A stretch of DNA of 64,000 nt, taken from positions 65,780 to 129,779 of the forward strand of contig PJRA01000142.1 of NCBI GenBank assembly GCA_016987375.1, in the 5' to 3' direction. The position numbers and the translations under genes are program-made. Positions 20,801 through 33,100 of this stretch are shown here, piece after piece. Numbering within the stretch: the stretch's first letter is position 1; the number at the start of each line of letters is the position of its first letter. This DNA comes from Brachionus koreanus (Eukaryota; Rotifera; Eurotatoria; Ploima; Brachionidae). The notes beneath the pieces are model-generated. The model did no database searches, had not been told where the DNA came from, and was given only the letters and a program-made list of their open reading frames with translations.

Positions 20801-21115
20801 ATGATTAAATCTTTTTATTTTTTGGTATTTTTAATAAATTTTGTAATAACGGTACAATTTTCGCCATCTAACAGATGTGATTCATTGTGCCAGAACGATG
20901 AAAGATGCAAATCAGGTCAATGTATTTTAACTTATTGCTCTGAAACAGTTGCCTGCTATCAATTTTGTTTATTATGTAACAAAAATTTACAATGCTTTCA
21001 AACTGGAGATAATTGTCTTTATGGAAATAAAACTTGCAGAAATTATTACAGTTCGTTTATGAATTTTTGCTTGATTTTTTTATCTTTATCGAAATTAGGA
21101 GTGTTTTTAATTTAA
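20801..21115 (+). CDS. Small secreted 10-cysteine protein, array gene 4
   Basis: 104 residues, intronless. Signal peptide 1-19 (FYFLVFLINFVITV). Core from RCDSLC to GDNC with the array spacing and CILTYCSET as in gene 1. One extra cysteine follows the core (GNKTC), giving an odd number before the tail, and the hydrophobic end (FMNFCLIFLSLSKLGVFLI) is less regular than in the others. The stop codon lies 17 bp from the stop of the convergent giant gene, so transcripts must overlap. Confidence 0.78.
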   Translation: MIKSFYFLVFLINFVITVQFSPSNRCDSLCQNDERCKSGQCILTYCSETVACYQFCLLCNKNLQCFQTGDNCLYGNKTCRNYYSSFMNFCLIFLSLSKLGVFLI

Positions 21116-21132
21116 TTGACCACATTCAAGTT

Positions 21133-24100
21133 TTAAAATTTGTTAAAAATACAATTATCTTCATAAAGAGAAGTGAATTCGGACGTTTGATTACTGGGTG
21201 CAGAATAAGACTGATTCGAATTTGTAATAGTTGACTGCTGGATAAATGAATCAATGCGAATAATACGTCTCATTAAACATTTCATTTGATCAATCAAACT
21301 CGACTCAATTATTATGTTCATATCGTTTTTAAATACTAAATTTGTTTGATCATAGATTTCTCTTTTGATATCCTAAGAAAATTAAGTCAATTTTCAATAA
21401 AAATTTTTTGTCAAATTATTTTACTTCTATTTCGTTGACTTTGGCCAACAATTCTTTTGCTGACAAATGTTCTAAATTTGTTATCAATAAATTCATTTCG
21501 TTAATCCAAATAAGCAAATTTTCATTAAATGGTAAATCGATTATTTCTCTTAATTGAGATTGATACTTTCGTGCCTTAATTTAATTTGTTTAGTATTCAA
21601 ATTTACAAACTAAAATAGATTGAATAAATTTATTAAACATAATATTTTTCAATTATAGTTTTATTAATATGGAAAATTGAAAAATATGAATAAAATTCAA
21701 ATTGATTAAAAACTTTTTTTTTTATTTTTTTCTGTATTTTAGAAGCTATTTTTGTATTTTTACACTTAACACTAGAATTTTTTAAATCCTCGTATCTTTT
21801 GAATGGATTTTTGAAATAAATATATCTTTTTTGATTTATGTAGATTTTAAAATTTTCTTTAAAAATAATGTTACTTAATAAAATTGTTAAAGTTTTTATT
21901 ATAAAATAATTTCAAATTAAAAAAACATGAAAAAATGCCTGGTGCTTCTAGTGTTAATAGATTTTCTAAACTTTTAGACTTGCTTATATCAAGTCTTGTT
22001 TTTTTAAGTCACTAAATTAGACTGGGTTTTTTTTGGTGCATTCAAGATCATTCGAGGTTTTTCCAGAATATATTTCGATTTCTTTAAGTATTAAGAAAAT
22101 AGCAATTACAAATGATTGCATCAATAAAATTACTGAATCAGGCACTGATTTAGGTGATAATGGTAATTAAATCTCTTAAATTAAATTTAAAAAATTAGGC
22201 CTATGATTTTATCCTTTTTAATTCAACTGATTATATGTTTTTTTTTCGTTTAAATAAAATTTCAATTTATGCTATATGTTTTTTTATTTTTTTAAATGTT
22301 TCGTTTCGTGTCAAAATTCAGTGTTTTCTTATCATAACTTATGAATGGATCATTGTTTCAAAATAATTTATATATATTTAAAATCCTTGTAAAATTTTCT
22401 ATAAGATGATTGAATGGGTCATAGGCAATGTCATTGGTCTAATTCAAGTAATAAACAACATTCAAATTAGATGATAATAATAAAAAAAAACGGCCATTAC
22501 TTTTTGATCACCATTTAATTGTTTTTTTTTTGTTCATAGGACTTAAATTTTAATAATTAATTGAAAAAAAGAGAATAAAATGCTACAAATAAAAAAAATT
22601 TTATCTAGCAACCATTGATCTCATTCCAGACCTGTTTTATTCTAACAATATTTAGAGCTATTAACCAAAGTTGCAAAATAGTCCTCGACTAATTTATGAG
22701 TAAATAGATTATTATGCAAAAAATGATATGACGTTTAATGACCGTATTAGTAAAAGGAGCAAAAGAAAGAATAATAGACACGTCTGATAATCCATTGATC
22801 CTAGATGGGAAGAAAATTAAGAGAGTCGAAACAATGCGGTATCTTGAGTTCGAAATATCAGATGAGCTTAATAATATTAAACATTGGAACAAGAGGAAGA
22901 GCTTAGCCATAAATGCAGTGTCAAAACTGAAGTATAGGAAACCGGGTATAGTAACGAATCAAATGCATCCAAATATGAAGGCCCATCTTTACAAAAGTTT
23001 TAACCAGTTTTAACTTCTGGGTTTGAGAATATGAACGTAAATGCGAGCTCACTGAACGACAAAAAAAGAACACAGGGTAACATAGTCAAAGGACTACTAA
23101 CTATACCAAGGAGGTGTCGTACAACAAGCTTATTGTTGTCATTGAATATCATGCCTACCGATTACATCATCAAAAACATTAAGGCTGACTTTTTCAATCG
23201 ATTAATTGAAAATAAACTCACTAAGAAGATGATGATTGAGCTAGCAAAACAACCGATTCCGAATGTCTTCATTAACGAAATCCTGGAACTTACCAGAGAA
23301 TTGTAAGAGGAAAACTTGTTAAGCTGAATAACACTACTGAGTACCGTTCAAATTAAAAAAAAAGATGTCAAAGTCCAAAAGTTCAGATATATATATAAGA
23401 CAGGGAGTAAAGATACCGGGCTTAATATTCCAGATTTGTAGATTTGATGTAGCTTAGTTTTCATATCCGATAGTCTCTTATCAATCAAAAGTCAAACATT
23501 TTTTTAGGAATGATTTTTTTACGTAGACTAATTGTATTTTATCATTGAATACCTAAAATTCTAAATAGAAACTATGGCACTTTTTTACTTTTTTTGGTAT
23601 CTTTTATACTAAATTTTGTAATTTTTATATTTTTTACACAGTGCCCCTTATTTGACGGGTCACTGAGCAAGTGGTCGGCGATCGACCTTAGCTTAGAATT
23701 AATAATAATAATAATTATGCAAAAAATTATTTCTTAAATATTCTAAAAATAATTTACCGAATAATTTAACTTCAATTCTATCAAGCTTTATCTCTTCTAA
23801 AAAATTAACCAGGAGATCTGAAGAGGTATTAAGAGAAGGTTTTGTGAAATTTGGTACAAAATAAACAAATAGAACAAAAAAATTGGTAAAAATTCTAATA
23901 ACTTTTTTTTGTGAAGACTTATAATTAGTTCTGTAAGTGCAACAAACTGCAACATACTTAATTGCACCAAAAGTAAAAGTCTGTTAATGTTGTGCAAAAT
24001 TTCTACAAAATACACTTGAGTCAGATTTGTCGAAAATTTTAAGTATGCTAAGTTTGCATAGTTTTACCAGCTTGTTCATAATAGTGCAACTTTGAATGTT

Positions 24101-27100
24101 GCACCATTTTGTATTTACAGAACTTGCTTTTGACTTTTTAAAGAAAAGTTAAAGGAATTTTTAACATTTTGTTCTGTACTATTGTACTAAATTTCATAAA
24201 ACCTTAAGAGAAGAATTATAGATACATTTAACAAAGATATTTTGGATTTACTCTAGCCTTAAAAGATTGGTTTTTTATTTAAGATTTAGATTAAAAAACA
24301 GTAATCTATAATAGAAATGGTTAGAGTTTTTTAGATACTCAATAGGGTTTTTTAGTTTTGTTAGCCAACAAATCTGGTGACATTGACAAAGATATCGCCA
24401 TTTATATATCATCTGTAAATTAGTTTTTTCAAAGTGAATTTTTATACAATCAATATGATGTAACCATATTAATTAACACTGTATTTAGAGTGAAATATAT
24501 TCTTACCAATCTAATTTTTATAGCTATATCATTGTGAAGAGCATCCCATCTAGAATTTATTTCCATCAGTTTTTCTTTTATTTTTTCCAAACATTGTGAT
24601 GATTCAAAATCATAAACATACTTTGAAAAGTTGATAAACGATTCGTTTAAATATTTAATCAATTTATTGTCCTCGTTTATTGTAGCATACAAGTCTTCAA
24701 TTAGTCTGAAAAAACTGGTATATTTTGAATACTCGAAATTTTTAATTTCATTTTCATCAATGACCAAGTAATTAGCATTCAAAAGTATATTTGTATAGAA
24801 ATCTTCTGTTTTGTTTAAAATTATATAGAAATTCTCGATTTGGTCATTTAAAAATAGCCAAATATTGCTTAATTTCAGAATTTTATCACGAATTATAATT
24901 TTCAAATCATCCCATCTGGCTTTCAAGTTTGATATAAATGCAAGTTGTTGTGTATTTGTTTTGTACATATTCATGGCTTGTTTAAAAACAGATTCTGTAT
25001 TCTGATCTTTTGCACTCAAGCAATTAAGCAAGTTCTCTAGCTCAGCTTTTTTGCCCATAATCTGCTTCATGTCAGTCAAATCAAAATTGTTGAACATTTC
25101 ATATCGAACATAAGTCTCCATTGATTGCGTGTACTCTCTAATTCTATTCAGTCTTCGGTCAACATCAGTCAATCTAGTCTTGAACATTTCAAATTTTTTT
25201 ATTTTATTTAAACATCTTTCATTTATAATATTCCATTCAAATACCAACTTGTCCACTATTTCCTTAATCAAATCAATGCATTTATCCGAGCTTTTGTTAA
25301 AATACTTGGAATATAATTCGAGTATGTCATTTTTGACAAATTCATTTTCTCTAAGACGATTTAAAACATTGTACTTGATATGATTGAGTATTTGATCGGC
25401 ACTAAGCTCACATTCGGTTTCTAATTGATCCTGGCTACTACTTATTTTTAGCCTAGTCAAGTCTTCATGTGATTCTTTTATTAGATTTAGCAATTGTTGA
25501 GCTTTATTTACAATTTGTTTTAAATGATCGTATTCATAATCATAATTGCTAATGGCCTTATCTATCTCACAGCACAGATCCAAATATTTTATTTTGAATT
25601 TTTGAAATTCATGAGTTGCTTGCAAACGTTCAGCTAAATTTTGAACATTGTCGATTTCAAAGCGCAGATCGTTGTCGCTTATGATTGACTTTAGCTGCTT
25701 CAAATTGGACAATTTCTTCTCATAAGTTGAAAGATCAGTGATAAACTCGCTTATTTCGCATGAAAGCTTTAAATCTATTTCATTTATTTTTGCATCAATT
25801 TTAATCAAATTGGTCCTGAAATTTCTCTCCAAATCGTTTTTTTCCATAAAATTTTCTATGCATTCATTGAGCTTATTTTCTATGTTTTGAAAGCAATTCA
25901 AATTGATAAAATTAAAATCTATTATTTCTATATCACTAGTCAATTGTTCAATTCTAAGCCTTAGATTCAAAAAGTTTTCTTTCAAATCTAAAAGTTTTGC
26001 TTCGTCATTAGTTAATGTAAAATCACTGTTTTCAATCAAAGTGTACAAGTCTTTGAGCTTTAGAAATTGATCAAAAATACCCTCTTTGGCTAGCAGAGTT
26101 CGTACAAATTGTCGACAATTTTGAATGCGATCTTTCAGCACCACAATTTTTTGCTTTTGGCACATTTCATCAATTTCAATTTCCAAGTGTTCAAGACAGA
26201 ATTCCCATTTGCTTAGTTCTAAATCATTTGTTTGCAAATATTTTATACAATTAAGATATGTTTCTAAAAAATTTTCATTTGCGTGAGGCGCGCAAGGATC
26301 TCGAAATTTTTTCTCCACAAAATTTTCAATCGTATTCAGAAACGATTCTAAATCATTCAGCTTAATTTCTGTCAAATAGTTTCTTTCTTGTATCTGATCT
26401 AGTAGTTTGATTCGGATGTCTCTCAATTGATTCAAATTGGTTGAACATTGTGATGTAATTTGATAGATTCTATCTATAGATTCACTATCTTTTATATTCA
26501 AATTCTTAAAGTCACTCATTTTGTTTCTTAAATCATTTTCCAAAGTTTCAATATCGAGACAAATTTTTTTTATTTCAGTAGATAAGCGATTCTCTAAATT
26601 ATCTAGACAAGCATTTTCTGCTATAATTTTGTCTGATTTTAAAATAATATGCTCAGCATCGTCTACTAATTTGGTGTACATTTTATGCTCTTTTTCAGCT
26701 TTTGCCAATTTTTCACTTAAATTTTCAATGAGTTTGGACAATTCTTCAAATTTTAGTTCGATGTTTTTTTTGTTTTGGATTATTTGATTTTTCACATTTT
26801 CATTTAAAGAATAGAAATTTTGACTTAAGTGCTCTAGACTTGAGAATAAGCTCATATTTTTTTTCATTTCATTAGCTGTTTGTTCAAATAAGCTTGACAT
26901 CGCAACCAAATCTTCACTACCACGCAACAAATCAATGTTATTAAGATCTTGGCACAGTTTTTCTCTAGTTTGTTCTAGACTTGTAAATAGGTTTTCTAAC
27001 ATTTCATCATATTTTTTCCAATTATGAATAATGTCCATTTCGGCTTGGTAAATAGCATTTTTTGCCTTGTTTTCCAATTCACGATTAGTCAAATTGTTCA

Positions 27101-30100
27101 AAATTGAATGCTTTAAATGCGGATCTAGCAGTAGACTAGTGCTATTTGATAGATTTACAATAACTGGAAGTTCACTTGATTTTAAATCAACTTCAAATTT
27201 TTTCAGCTTTTTGGTCATTTCACTTCGTTTAAGCTCTAGGTCATTCAAAATGTGCTTAAGATTATTGACTGCTGTTGAATACTGAACTAAAGTTGTCATT
27301 TTTCCATTCAAAACAAAATTGAGCTCATTTTGTAGACGTAGATTTAGTTCAGTAATTTCAGCCGAAAAAGTTTGCTTCATGTTTGTGAAATTGTTTTCAA
27401 TTTTAACTTGATTAAAGATGTCAATTTTTTCCAAATTACTCTTGAGCTCATCTAACTCTTGAATGATGTATTCGTGTATTAGTGAATGAATAAGTGGATC
27501 ATTAAGAGTTTTGTCATCAAGCCAAAATGAACGAATTTCATCAAGTTCATTATGAAGTCCAACTATTTGTTTTGCCAAAGTTTTTTCTTCTTCTAAACTA
27601 GTAAAATTTTCCATATCGTCCATTAAAATGGTGCTTTCATCAAAATTTGTCTTGAACTTTGTCATTTTTTCCATTTCAGCTTGCTTGATTTTATTTTCAA
27701 GCCATATTTTTATTTGGCCTATACACCTATTAAATTCGTTTAATTTTAGAATTGAAATTTCGATTCTTTCTAGACTTGAACTTATTTTCTGTTTTAATTT
27801 TTCAAATTCACTTTTGATCAATACAGAAGTTTCCTGAATGCTCAAATCAAAAAATCCTTGAGTTTTTTCATTTTCAATTATCTCTGAACAAAATTTGAAT
27901 TCAATTTCTTTTTCATTTAGCAATTCTTCTCTTAAATGACCAATTTCTTTTTTAAATGATTCGAGCTTTTTTAAATCTATTGGTCGATCATTTTCGATAT
28001 TTGAATCAATTCTTTTCATTCTTTTGTTTGCTTCACAAAGCCAATTTTGAAGATCATTTAGAGAATTACGAGATGGAAGATTTTTCATTATCCTTTGATG
28101 ATAATCAACCTTTAAATAAAAAATTTTCAATTAAAAAAACAAATTTTAGTTAATTCTCAGATGATCATATTAGTTTAAAATTAAAATTTAAAATCACTTG
28201 AGTATGGTCACTTTTTTATTAAAATTGGAGTTATAAATTTTGTGAAATTAAGTACAATAGAACAGAACAATAGATTAGAAAATGTTTTAAATTTTTTCCA
28301 AAGCTTAAAAATTGCTTTTGTGTCACTCATATTTGCGTCAATTTCGGAGAGTTTGCTAATTACTTTAATATTTGAAAATCTTTTTAGAAAACACTAAGCC
28401 TAACACTAGAAGCACCAAGCAATTTTTTTACGTTTTTTTAATTCAAAAATATTTTATAAAAAATCTATAAAAATTATATAAAGTAATATAATTTTTTAAA
28501 GATATATTTTAAAATCAACATAAACCAAAAGAGATATGTTTATTTGAAAAATCTATTAAAAAGCTAAGAGGATTTAAAATTTTTTAAACGAGTCAAAATG
28601 ACTCGTTTTGTGCTTCTAGTGTTAAATATCAGATACCTGCAAAATTAATTTATTTATGCCTAAATTTGCAAACAAATTTTATCAAACAGGAAATTTTCTG
28701 ATCAAGTTTAATTTTTTAGATTTGATCAAAGCCTTTTATTTTGCCTAATATTTACACAAGGATGAATGCGAATCTGTCAGATAAAAAACATAACTGTCAG
28801 ATTTACACTCTTTCAGATATACCATGGTCAGATACACATTGTCAGATAAATTAATTAACTGTCAGTTAAAAAAATATAAAGTGTCAATTTTCATTTAAAA
28901 TTTAAATAAAAATCCCTTTTTATTTTTAAAGATAATATAATTTAATAATAAAAAAAATAAATTACAGAACTGTCTTATAAACCTATAAACATTTCAACAA
29001 CTTGGCATTATTCAATTCAATCAAAATAATAAAGAAACAAAGCTCTTTTATTTATAGATTTAGGTAAATTCTCTCAAATACTTTGATAATATTTTTTACT
29101 CATTTAAGAGTCATAGTGTTAAACATTTGGTCTAAATGCGAGTACTGCATGAACCAAACAGATTACTTAAGCCTTGATTAAGTAGAATAATTGTAAAAAA
29201 TGATGATTTTTGCCTAAAGGCAATTTAAATAGACATTTGAAAATTTCACGTATGATGTATTCAAATAAATTTTTAAAAATTAAAGTTTTATCTTCGTAAA
29301 AAACTCATAAAAAGAAAAGTCTCTTTAAAGTTTTTTAGCTTGAAAAACCGAATTTGTTTGTTAATAAACAAAAAAGCTTAAAATGCTTTAATAAAGTTAT
29401 AATTTTTAAATTAAATACTAGCTAGAGTTGTTCAAAAGTCATTAAGTCCAAGTCAAGTCTTTTGACTTTTACCATTGACATTTTACCATTTACCATTAAA
29501 TTTTTTTTTCGAAAAAAAGTCATTCGACTTGACTTTGACTTAATGACTTTTGAATAACTCTAGTTATTATTAAATTAAATAACAAAACTTTACTAAAGCA
29601 TTTTAAGCTTTTTTGCTTATTAAGAAACAGATTCGGTTTTTCAAGCTATTCAGTGCAAGTAAATAAATGCACACTTTGTTCTTCAGATTAAATTTGCAAG
29701 TGTTTAAATATGAATTCAAAAAAATATTCATTAAAGGAAGGTGTACTTTTTTTTTTTAAATTTAATCCATTTTTAAGATAAGTTAAAATTTAATCAATAA
29801 ATTAATTTTAATGCGTAATTAAGCTTTTGCCATTTTTTTTGAATGCATTAGTGAGACGATGCGGTTAATAATTTTTGTAGTATGCGCTATTAAGAAATTC
29901 TGATGCAATGAAAAAATCCGTTTATGTGTAAGTCCATTTATCTCATCTAGTCTATAGAAAAAAATTATTTTCATAAAAAAGGGGTAAAATCAGTCGTATC
30001 TAAAAAATAATAACTCACCTATATAAAAAAAAAAACTAAAAATTATTATTTTCTCGCACAAAATAATAACTTGATTGTAAAAATAATTAGTGTCCCAAAA

Positions 30101-33100
30101 GCATGTTTATTATAATTACTTAACTGAAAAAATTAATCATTTTATTTAAAAATATATTTTCTTTATTGTTAAAAAGTAACTAAGAAAAATAAAAATACAA
30201 AATATTAAATTTATAAGTACCTCTATAAATTTTTCAATAACACCTAAAACAAGTAAATGATAGCAGAAATAATTTTTTAAATAATAACAAGTACAAGATG
30301 ATGCCGTCCAATCATCCCTATTGAATTTTACTATTCTCACATACTTTATCTGACAATTCATCAAATTCAAAATTTAATTTATTATAAAATCCCTTAGTAC
30401 TTTACTTCACATTTAGCTAAAAGATAAATGTTTCTATTTGGGACTTTTTTTATTAGTCTCTCTGTTTTTGTTAATAAAGACCATGCAAATGACCAGCCTT
30501 GGTTTATTTAAATCATATTCTGTACAAAAAATATTTTCTTTTATGGTATATCATTCAGATATAAATCAATTAAATAAATAGAAAAAATTTATTTGATTGA
30601 TTTCTTTGTTCCAAGCATCAATATTATTTATAGTATATAAACTAATTTATTATTTTTCACATCAAATTGATCATTTTTTAGAAAAAATAGTAATAACAAA
30701 TAATAAAAAATAAATAAAATACATAATTTATCATACTCTTTTTTTAAACAGCATTCTTATTAAAATTAACATATGAGCTATTATTTTTTAGATAAAGGTA
30801 ATTGTATCGTACCATAAAAAAACTTTCTGATTAAATAATATTTTTTCCTCCTAAATGATCAAATGAGTAAAATTATTTGTACAAAAAAAATACCTCCAAA
30901 AATTGTATTGTGTCCGTTAAATAATTGATTGTATTTTCAATTTCTAGTTTTAACGATGGATTGACTTTTTTCTTCAAGCTTAAAAATCTCGATTCAAAAT
31001 ACAAACTATCGTTTTTCTCCTCTTGATCTTCTCGTTCTTTTTCTTCGATTAGTGTCCTCAAATTTTTTTTCAAATCTAATATTTTCTCGTATTTTTGCTT
31101 GTGCATATTGATGTCAGCATTGTTTTCACAGCTCATCAAGCTTTCAACTTCAATTTTCAATCGGCTAAATTCAGCTTGAATAATTTCAAATTTTTTATTC
31201 TCTTTTATGGCAAAACGAAGAATCGAGCATTTTTCGTCCAAAAATTTGCTTACATCGCCAATAAGTTTCTTCATTTCGAAAAAGTTTTTGCTCGAACTGG
31301 CACAAATCACCGATGGATTCTGATTTAGATCAAACAAGTTTGTTCCAAGCATCAATAGATCATCAGATTCGGCTAATTTTTTCACCAAATTACTTCTTAT
31401 TATTGAAAACTTTTCCAAATCACAGTCCAAATTTGAAGATTGCGAATTGAAGTCAAACAAAATTGATTCTTTGTGCATCAAATCAACCATTTGATCAAAA
31501 TCACAATTGTTGTAAAGGTACTCTTTAAATGAGCTGAATCGTTCGTCGAATATTCTCCATTGATTCAAAAAATGTTTCAAGTTAGACAAATTCATCAGCA
31601 ATGGTTGAACAATGTCTTCTTCGATTTTTGCCTTGTCTAATGAAAATTGCCTGTTAAATTCATCGTTTTTTAGTTCTTTGCCACAATCATATAACTCTTT
31701 AAGACAATTATCTATGGAGCTTTCAATTGTTTCCATCGATTCCAATCTTTTTTCAAGATCAATTTGACTCTGCACACAAAAGCGACCGTTGTTGTTGTCT
31801 TGGCAAGACGAATTGGTTTTTGCAGCCAAAGCAACATATCTATCTAAATTTTCTTTCAAATTTTCAACTCTTATTTTTAGATCGGATTGGCGTAAAACTT
31901 CATTTTTTTTGTGTTCAATTTGTGTTTTCAAATAGGACAAGAATGACTTGAGCAATTCGAATTGAGTGAGAGCTGCATGATCAAGTGTATGAAACAAATA
32001 GCCTGTTGTGTCACTATTGATAGTTCGATTTTCTAGACTAATTGATTTATTGTACAAATTGAGCACTTGATCGTCCAAGTTGTTCAATTCGATTTCAAAT
32101 TGCTCAATTTGTTCAACACAATTTCTGTCTATTTCTAAGTCGAAAATTTTGCTCTTAAGCAAATTTAATTGTTCGCAAATTTCTTTTAAATGAAGCTCAA
32201 GCTTAAATTTTTGCTGATTTCTCAAACGCTCTCTTTCCAACTTTTCCAATTTTTCTCTTCGAATTTCGTTTTCCACTTTTTCTATTTCGGCTTGTCGTTC
32301 TCTTTCCAGCCTAGCCGATTGTTCCGCTTCTTCTCTTTCCTTTCGCTTCAACTCTAGAATCTGCTGGGCCTCAGCACGTTCTCTGTCGCGTCTTTCTCTA
32401 TCCATGCGCTCTTTCTCTTCACGTTCAAAGCGAACTTGTTCAATTCTTAAACGTTCTTGTCTCAACTTTTCTTGACGTTCGTTTTCAATCGTTTTCAAGC
32501 GTTCTGTTTCAAGCTTTTTGAGCTCTAGTCTTTCTTTTTCCAAATTTTCCAACGCCAATCGTTCTTGTTCAATCCGCTCCTTTTCAGCTTTGTATTCTGC
32601 TTCGAGTTCTTTTCTTTCGTTTTCAAGTTTTTGACGTTCCATTCGCCTACGATCAAGTTCATTTCTTTCTTTTTCTAACAACTCTTTTTCACATCTTTGT
32701 CTTTGCAACTCAATTTTTTCACGTTCAAGTCTCTCTTGTTCCAGCTGATAAATTTGCTCCAGCTCATATCTTTCTCTCTCAAGCTTTTCCTTTTCTAGTC
32801 GTCTTCGCTCAATTTCTAACTTCTCATTTTCGAAATCGACTTTTTCTCTTTCGAATCGCTCTCTCTCAATTTGAGCTTTTCTTTCCAATTCAATCCTATC
32901 TTGCTCGAGACGCTCGGCTTCAATTCTTTTTTTTTCAATTTCAAGCTTTTCTTTTTCAAGGTTGTCACGATCGACACGCTCTCTCTCAATTCGATTTCTT
33001 TCTATAGTAGCCAAGCGTTCCAGCTCTTGTCTCTCAAGCTCTAGAGCCTCAATTTCATGTCTCCTCTTTTCAATCTCAAGTCGTTCTTTGGCTAAAGCTT

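Larger units (their letters stand above)
21575..24506. other. Large intron 8 of the giant gene with several transposons
   Basis: This 2.9-kb intron holds a TTAA MITE (21766-21957), a SWIM-family repeat piece (22080-22350), a LINE fragment (22690-23716) and a foldback element (23838-24203). The donor GTAAGAATAT at 24506 and acceptor ATTAAG at 21575 keep phase 0. The remainder is AT-rich sequence. Confidence 0.65.
28110..30893. other. Large intron 7 of the giant gene with repeats
   Basis: A 2.8-kb intron between the two largest exons. It holds a solo foldback arm (28236-28300), a TTAA MITE (28400-28625), a long hairpin repeat (29335-29648) and a SWIM-finger relic (30230-30370). The rest is AT-rich. 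GTATTT donor and TTTAAAG acceptor join phase 0. Confidence 0.6.
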
